Below, one piece after another: positions 59,717 to 64,000 of a stretch of 64,000 nucleotides of DNA (position 1 is its first letter; the number at the start of each line of letters is the position of its first letter). Under the pieces are notes generated by a model that was given only the letters and a program-made list of their open reading frames with translations, had not been told where the DNA came from and made no database searches. Made by a program: the position numbers and the translations under genes. This DNA comes from Psychromicrobium lacuslunae (lineage in GTDB: Bacteria > Actinomycetota > Actinomycetes > Actinomycetales > Micrococcaceae): positions 3,100,001 through 3,164,000 of the forward strand of contig NZ_CP011005.1 of assembly GCF_000950575.1 (NCBI RefSeq), in the 5' to 3' direction.

Positions 59717-60703
59717 CTAAAGCGCCGGCTCCTCCTTGGTGGACAACGTGATCACTGCCTCTTCGATATACCCAACGTTCTCTAACTCCCGCTCTAATTG
59801 ACGTAGCTTCAGCGCCACGTCATCTTCATTGCGATTTCCCTGCAAATCCACGGCAGCCACCAGATACAACTTGCTTGGGCCGACGAATTCCAAATGGATA
59901 TAGGTCACTCTGTCGATCTCGGGGCGTTTGAGTAATAATTCGACGGCGAGTTCTTCGGCTTCCCGGGATGCCGATTGGCCGACCAGGAAACGACGGTTCC
60001 GATCGATCAACACCACCGCGATAACGCCAAGGAGCACTCCAACGGCGATTGAGCCAATAGCATCCGGAATCGGGGAGCCGGTGATTTGATGCAGCAAGAT
60101 ACCGAGAAAGGCGAGCAGCAGACCGATTAAGGCGGCGGCATCCTCGGCAAAAACCGCTCGCAGCGTCGGGTTCGAGCTATTAGCAACATGCTCCAGGGTG
60201 GGGATCTGCATCAGCCTGGCGGTCTTTCTCGCCTGCCGGTAGGCCTGGGTGAAGGAGATACCCTCGAGTATGAAGGACACCGCGAGCACCAGGTAGGCGA
60301 TGAGGAAGTCTCCGGCGGGCTCGGGGTTAAAGAGCTCCTGCACCCCGTGCATGATCGACACCACCGCGCCAGCAGTGAACAGGCCGAAGGCAGCGAACAT
60401 CGACCAGATATAGGCCTCGCGACCATACCCCATTGGATGCCGGACATCCCGTGGGCGCTGAGATCGCCGATCAGCGACCAGCAAGAAGACCTCATTACCG
60501 GCGTCCGCCCAGGAGTGCGCCGCCTCGGCCACCATCGAGGCCGAACCGGTGAAGGCAGCAGCGAACGACTTGGCCACCGCAATCAATAAATTAGCGGCAA
60601 AAGCCAGCACAACCGTGAAGGTGCTTTCGGAGCCCTGCTCAGCGGTTTCACCATGCTGTTTCATGGCCGCGCTAAGCGCTATTTTTCGAGATTCGTCAGC
60701 CAT
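59717..60703 (-). CDS. Cation diffusion facilitator (CDF) family transporter
   Basis: The 328-residue protein has six membrane segments and the CDF metal sites HSWAD in TM2 (VAEAAHSWADAGNE) and an acidic partner in TM5 (AVFAEDAAALIG). A cytosolic C-terminal ferredoxin-like domain (IDRVTYIHLEFVGPSKLYLVAAVDLQG) follows. It should export zinc or a similar divalent cation using proton exchange. The start ATG 60703 follows GGAGG at 12 nt. It is divergent from the esterase gene. Confidence 0.88.
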   Translation of the reverse strand: MADESRKIALSAAMKQHGETAEQGSESTFTVVLAFAANLLIAVAKSFAAAFTGSASMVAEAAHSWADAGNEVFLLVADRRSQRPRDVRHPMGYGREAYIWSMFAAFGLFTAGAVVSIMHGVQELFNPEPAGDFLIAYLVLAVSFILEGISFTQAYRQARKTARLMQIPTLEHVANSSNPTLRAVFAEDAAALIGLLLAFLGILLHQITGSPIPDAIGSIAVGVLLGVIAVVLIDRNRRFLVGQSASREAEELAVELLLKRPEIDRVTYIHLEFVGPSKLYLVAAVDLQGNRNEDDVALKLRQLERELENVGYIEEAVITLSTKEEPAL

Positions 60704-60769
60704 GGCTAAACCATACCTCCATCCCGTTGCCCGTCTTGTTGAATTGATTGCAACGGCTACCATGAAGGG

Positions 60770-61411
60770 ATGCTGCAAGCGCTCTGGTCTAAACCCGAAG
60801 CCGAACGAACTGGTAAACCGCTGCTTTTGATGCTGCATGGCTATGGTGCCGATGAACAGTACATGGCACAGCATTTCGATGCGATGCCTGCCGGTTTTAA
60901 TTGCGCTGCGCTGCGCGGCGGCTTTGAGATGGATCAGAGCTATGGCTGGTTCCTGCTCGACTACTTCCTGAATAACGATTTTGCCCAGGTGGTTTCCGCC
61001 GCGAATGAGGTATTTGCCTGGCTAGATTCAGAAAACGCTAAATATCGCTTTAGCAGCGTTAGCCTGATCGGCCATTCGCAGGGCATGGCGATGGCAAGCA
61101 CTCTGCTCCGACTGCGTCGGGACGCTTTTCAAGCGGTCGTCGGTCTCTCTGGTTTCGTGCTGGACAACCAGTTATTGGCCGCGATGGAGCCGTTGAGTCG
61201 CAAGGTTCCATTCTTCTGGGCGCGGGACGAAGCAGATTTGGTGATCAACCCGGACGCGGTGGAATTCACCAAGGATTGGCTCGACCAAAATTCCTTACTC
61301 CAGGAAGAGCTCTACCCCGGAATGGGGCATTCAATCGGAGCCGCTGAACTGATCGATGCAAGTTCTTTCCTCACTGTCCACGTTCCAGGGGCATTCCAGC
61401 CCACCAGCTAA
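60770..61411 (+). CDS. Phospholipase/carboxylesterase-like alpha/beta hydrolase
   Basis: The 213-residue enzyme has the GHSQG nucleophile elbow with S103, an N-terminal LLLMLHGYGADEQY (oxyanion hole), an Asp in ARDEADLVINP and the final His in GMGHSIGAAEL. This is the standard small bacterial carboxylesterase family. The substrate is a short acyl ester. The gene stands alone after the CDF gene, and the ATG at 60770 follows GAAGGG. Confidence 0.88.
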   Translation: MLQALWSKPEAERTGKPLLLMLHGYGADEQYMAQHFDAMPAGFNCAALRGGFEMDQSYGWFLLDYFLNNDFAQVVSAANEVFAWLDSENAKYRFSSVSLIGHSQGMAMASTLLRLRRDAFQAVVGLSGFVLDNQLLAAMEPLSRKVPFFWARDEADLVINPDAVEFTKDWLDQNSLLQEELYPGMGHSIGAAELIDASSFLTVHVPGAFQPTS

Positions 61412-61495
61412 CGGCTCAGCCGCCGGGTAATCAGCCTTCGGCGAAGTGTTGCCGTCAACGGCCAGAACGATAAGCGGGTCACCTAAGCTTGAAGA

Positions 61496-62359
61496 ATGGC
61501 AAAGTCAACCTCAGGGCAAAAACCTCACCGCTCAGTGCGGATAGCGGCCGACGCTGTTTTCACCTCCGAGGGAATGCCTAAGCCCGCAGTCCAGCAAGCG
61601 TTGAGCAGAGCGGTAGAAAGTCAGCGGCCATTGGTGCGCGCCAATCTGCGTAGGATGCGGCGCCGATTCCCGCATGCCTCGCCCGCTGAGCTAGCCCTCA
61701 AACTAGATCGCGATTTCGTCAATACGGTGACTGGATCCGGTGCTGCCATTGGCGCTACCGCCGTCATTCCGGGCATCGGCACCCTCGCTTCACTGGGTAT
61801 CTCGGCGGGTGCAACGGTGATGTTTCTAGAGGCCTCGGCGCTTTACGCGCTCTCCATCGCCGAGTTGCACGGAGTCCATCTTGACGACCCGGAGCGCGCC
61901 CAGACAGCCGTGATGGCGATCATGCTCGGCGAGGAAGGCACCTCGTTGATGCAGTCTTTCGCTGGTCATGCGCTGGGCCGAGGCAGTACACCGCTAAATA
62001 ATTGGGGCGTTGTGCTAGGTAAAAATGTGCCCAGCACGGCGGTGAAAACCATTGGGCTTCGGATCCAGAAAATGTTTATTAAGCGCCTCATGCTCAGCCA
62101 TGGCGGCGCGATGATCGGGCGGCTCGTTCCTTTTGGTGTCGGCGCGGTGATCGGTGGGGCCGGTAACCTGCTGATGGGGCGCTCGATAGTGAAGGCAACT
62201 AAGATCGCCTTTGGCGCACCGCCCTTGGTCTTTCGCGGCGAGCTTGCCTTGCCGGTGCCAGCGGTGCCTTCTCGGGCGATTGAATGGCGGCGGCCGCTCA
62301 CCGCGATCAAGGCGCTTCCGGCTAAGCTGCCTGGCACGAAGAAGGCGCATCGTGACTGA
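61496..62359 (+). CDS. Hypothetical membrane protein, first gene of the pxp operon
   Basis: The 287-residue protein is basic at the N-terminus (VRANLRRMRRRFPHASPAELALKLDR) and has Gly/Ala-rich hydrophobic segments (GSGAAIGATAVIPGIGTLASLGISAGATVMFLEASALYALSIAELHG; later GRLVPFGVGAVIGGAGNLLMGRS). The layout resembles EcsC-like proteins, but this is not certain. Its last codons overlap the pxpA start by 8 bp, so they are translated together. A link with 5-oxoproline use is not known. Confidence 0.6.
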   Translation: MAKSTSGQKPHRSVRIAADAVFTSEGMPKPAVQQALSRAVESQRPLVRANLRRMRRRFPHASPAELALKLDRDFVNTVTGSGAAIGATAVIPGIGTLASLGISAGATVMFLEASALYALSIAELHGVHLDDPERAQTAVMAIMLGEEGTSLMQSFAGHALGRGSTPLNNWGVVLGKNVPSTAVKTIGLRIQKMFIKRLMLSHGGAMIGRLVPFGVGAVIGGAGNLLMGRSIVKATKIAFGAPPLVFRGELALPVPAVPSRAIEWRRPLTAIKALPAKLPGTKKAHRD

Positions 62360-63116
62360 ACTCGTGGTTGATCTGAACAGTGATCTGGGCGAGTCCTTTG
62401 GCTCCTGGACAATGGGCGACGACGAAGCCCTGCTTTCACTGGTCAGTAGCGCAAATGTGGCCTGTGGTTTTCATGCCGGCGACCCGCAAACCATGCTGCG
62501 CACCGTCAGGATCGCGCAGCAACGTGGGGTGAGCCTGGGCGCTCACCCGGCCTATCGTGATCTGGTGGGTTTTGGCCGGAGACTCCTTGATGTGAGTGCT
62601 GAGGAGCTGCACGCGGATGTGCTCTATCAGGTGGCTGCGCTCGACGGTGTGGCACGCAGCGCGGGTGCCACGCTGAGTTACGTGAAACCCCATGGAGCAC
62701 TTTATAACCGGATCGTCAGCGACCCGGTGCAAGCGGCGGCAGTGGCCCGGGCCGTGCATGAATTACCCGGCAATCTTGCCATCCTAGGGCTGCCAGGTTC
62801 GGCGATCGAGACCGCTTGCGGCGAACTCGGGGTGAGCTTTTACCGGGAGGCTTTTGTCGATCGGGGCTACCTCGCCGACGGTTCACTGGTACCGCGGACA
62901 GCTCCCGGTGCGGTGCTGCATGAGGTGGAAATGATCGCCGAGCGGGCGGTGCGGATGGTGCGGGAAGGTGTGGTTCAGGCGGTCGACGGCAGCCTGGTCG
63001 AGCTGCGACCGGATTCGCTCTGCGTGCATGGCGACACCCCGGGCGCGGTGGCAATGGCTTCCGCAGTACGAACCGCCCTGACCGCCGAGGGGGTGCGGAT
63101 TGAACGCTTTGCCTAA
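62352..63116 (+). CDS. pxpA: 5-oxoprolinase subunit A (LamB/YcsF family)
   Basis: PxpA, with PxpB and PxpC, hydrolyses 5-oxoproline (pyroglutamate) to glutamate using ATP. The 254-residue protein has VDLNSDLGESFGSWTMGDDEALL, ANVACGFHAGDP, SLGAHPAYRDLVGFGRR and YVKPHGALYN, the YcsF metal and substrate motifs. The start is GTG 62352, overlapping the upstream gene by 8 bp. It is followed by pxpB, overlapping by 17 bp. Confidence 0.93.
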   Translation: MTELVVDLNSDLGESFGSWTMGDDEALLSLVSSANVACGFHAGDPQTMLRTVRIAQQRGVSLGAHPAYRDLVGFGRRLLDVSAEELHADVLYQVAALDGVARSAGATLSYVKPHGALYNRIVSDPVQAAAVARAVHELPGNLAILGLPGSAIETACGELGVSFYREAFVDRGYLADGSLVPRTAPGAVLHEVEMIAERAVRMVREGVVQAVDGSLVELRPDSLCVHGDTPGAVAMASAVRTALTAEGVRIERFA

Positions 63117-63789
63117 AACCCCCGGTGCGCTGGAGCCGATCGGCGCAACTGGCTCAGGGCGGGCCAATGCGGCGACCCTGCTGCCCTGTGGAGACAGCGG
63201 GATTCTGGCAGAATTGGAAACCCTCGACCAGGTCCTGGCGTTATTTAGGGCGCTGTCTGAACCCCCCGCCGGGGTCCTGGACGTGGTCCCCGCTGCTCGT
63301 ACGATCCTGGTCACCTTCGACCCGGAGCGACTTGAACTTACTGCGGTACAAAATTGGTTGCGCTCCGCCGAACCGGTGGAGGCAGCGCTCGCCGATGGCC
63401 CCCTAGTTCCCATTGAAGTGAGCTATACCGGCCCCGATCTTGCCGAGGTCGCGCAGTACCTGAACCTCACAGTCGAGCAAGTTGTCGAGCTGCACACCAG
63501 CTCGGAGTGGACCGCAGCGTTTACCGGGTTCGCCCCAGGGTTTGCCTATTTAGTCACCTCCCACGAGAAGCTTCGGGTGCCCCGGAGGAATACCCCGCGC
63601 ACCTCAATTCCGGCCGGTTCGGTTGCTTTGGGCGGTGAGTTTAGTGCGATCTATCCGACCAGCTCACCCGCTGGCTGGCAACTCATCGGTCACACCGCGG
63701 CGGTACTTTGGGACGCGTCGAAGTCGGAAGCCGCGGGTAGTCCGGCGCTGATTACCCCGGGCGCTCGGGTGCGGTTCAGGGCAGTATGA
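63100..63789 (+). CDS. pxpB: 5-oxoprolinase subunit B (KipI-like)
   Basis: The 229-residue protein has the KipI/carboxyltransferase CT_C_D pattern: LLPCGDSGILAELETLDQVLALFRAL, VLDVVPAARTILVTFDPERL, then FTGFAPGFAYLVTSHEKLRVPRRNTPRTSIPAGSVALGGEFSAIYPTSSPAGWQLIGHT. It forms the PxpBC complex. TTG at 63100 is the likely start; a TTG at 63109 is also possible. It overlaps pxpC by 4 bp. Confidence 0.92.
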   Translation: MNALPKTPGALEPIGATGSGRANAATLLPCGDSGILAELETLDQVLALFRALSEPPAGVLDVVPAARTILVTFDPERLELTAVQNWLRSAEPVEAALADGPLVPIEVSYTGPDLAEVAQYLNLTVEQVVELHTSSEWTAAFTGFAPGFAYLVTSHEKLRVPRRNTPRTSIPAGSVALGGEFSAIYPTSSPAGWQLIGHTAAVLWDASKSEAAGSPALITPGARVRFRAV

Positions 63790-64000
63790 CGGCGCGGGTG
63801 GTCTCGACCGGGCCATTGGCCTTAGTGCAGGATTTGGGTCGACCCGGGGCAGCCGCGCTGGGCCTAGGCCCGGGCGGCGCACTTGATCGGGCAGCTTTGG
63901 TAGCCGCCAACGCTTTGGTAGCGAACCCGGCGTCGTCCGCAGGGCTGGAGATCGTCTTCGGTGGCTTCGCATTGGAATTCAACGAACCAGCTGTTTTCGC
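63786..64000 (+). CDS. pxpC: 5-oxoprolinase subunit C (KipA-like), cut by the window end
   Basis: This is the first 71 codons of the third subunit. The ATG at 63786 overlaps the pxpB stop (ATGA). The sequence TARVVSTGPLALVQDLGRPGAAALGLGPGGALDRAALVAANALVANPASSAGLEIVFGG is the N-terminal signature of the KipA/urea-amidolyase-like carboxyltransferase domain (AHS2). The remainder lies outside the window. Confidence 0.9.
   Translation, partial: MTARVVSTGPLALVQDLGRPGAAALGLGPGGALDRAALVAANALVANPASSAGLEIVFGGFALEFNEPAVF

Overview
The window comes from an actinobacterial chromosome of moderately high GC. The gene families (HxlR, PadR and WYL regulators, ALF-repeat toxin, latex clearing protein, actinobacterial-type LexA box, several apparently leaderless genes) fit the Micrococcaceae, possibly an Arthrobacter, Renibacterium or Psychromicrobium relative. 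That placement is inferred from protein flavour, not from a marker gene.

Positions 1-7904 are the right end of a prophage. A tail or receptor-binding protein and a lysis cassette (membrane protein, collagen-like protein, GH25 lysin, two holin candidates) end at a strong terminator. Accessory genes follow: a Myb/SANT-like Cys-rich protein, HTH proteins, a LexA-box gene, a small gene plus HTH gene arranged like an anti-CRISPR (acr-aca) operon, and an HMCES/SRAP protein. The prophage ends at a 3' fragment of a tRNA-Lys gene, probably the attachment site.

Positions 8-28 kb hold mixed chromosomal genes. These include HxlR/SnoaL-like, SGNH hydrolase, TetR, a PadR-BtrH_N operon whose start codon lies in a 46-bp palindrome, an oxidoreductase, DinB, MFS/LysR, a secreted trypsin-like protease, and a polymorphic-toxin locus (ALF-repeat toxin with two candidate immunity genes). 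Divergent from the toxin is a secreted protease-fold protein that has lost its catalytic His and carries two beta-trefoil-like regions.

Positions 28-49 kb form a catabolic block. An acyl-CoA dehydrogenase, thiolase, FadB and flavin oxidoreductase are transcribed leftward. EtfB, EtfA, a cytochrome b561-like protein, a second acyl-CoA dehydrogenase and an SDR run rightward. A phosphotransferase and acyl-CoA synthetase, a tandem TetR, an aldehyde dehydrogenase, a DUF4334 protein, a zinc alcohol dehydrogenase, a TetR and latex clearing protein (Lcp, rubber oxygenase) follow. Lcp cleaves polyisoprene to oxo-aldehydes, the dehydrogenases would oxidise the ends, and beta-oxidation would shorten the chains. 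The kinase/ACAD/SDR/CoA-ligase set resembles the Lva enzymes for 4-oxopentanoate (levulinate), the residue expected from the methyl-ketone end. A dyad motif, GTTAA-N5-ATTCAC, recurs in three divergent promoter regions of this block and suggests one shared regulator.

Positions 49-64 kb hold ordinary genes: lipoproteins, a GH63-like glycosidase, SDR, an MHS-type transporter, PTS enzyme I, a WYL regulator, a CDF transporter, an esterase, and the start of a pxpABC 5-oxoprolinase operon cut by the window end.
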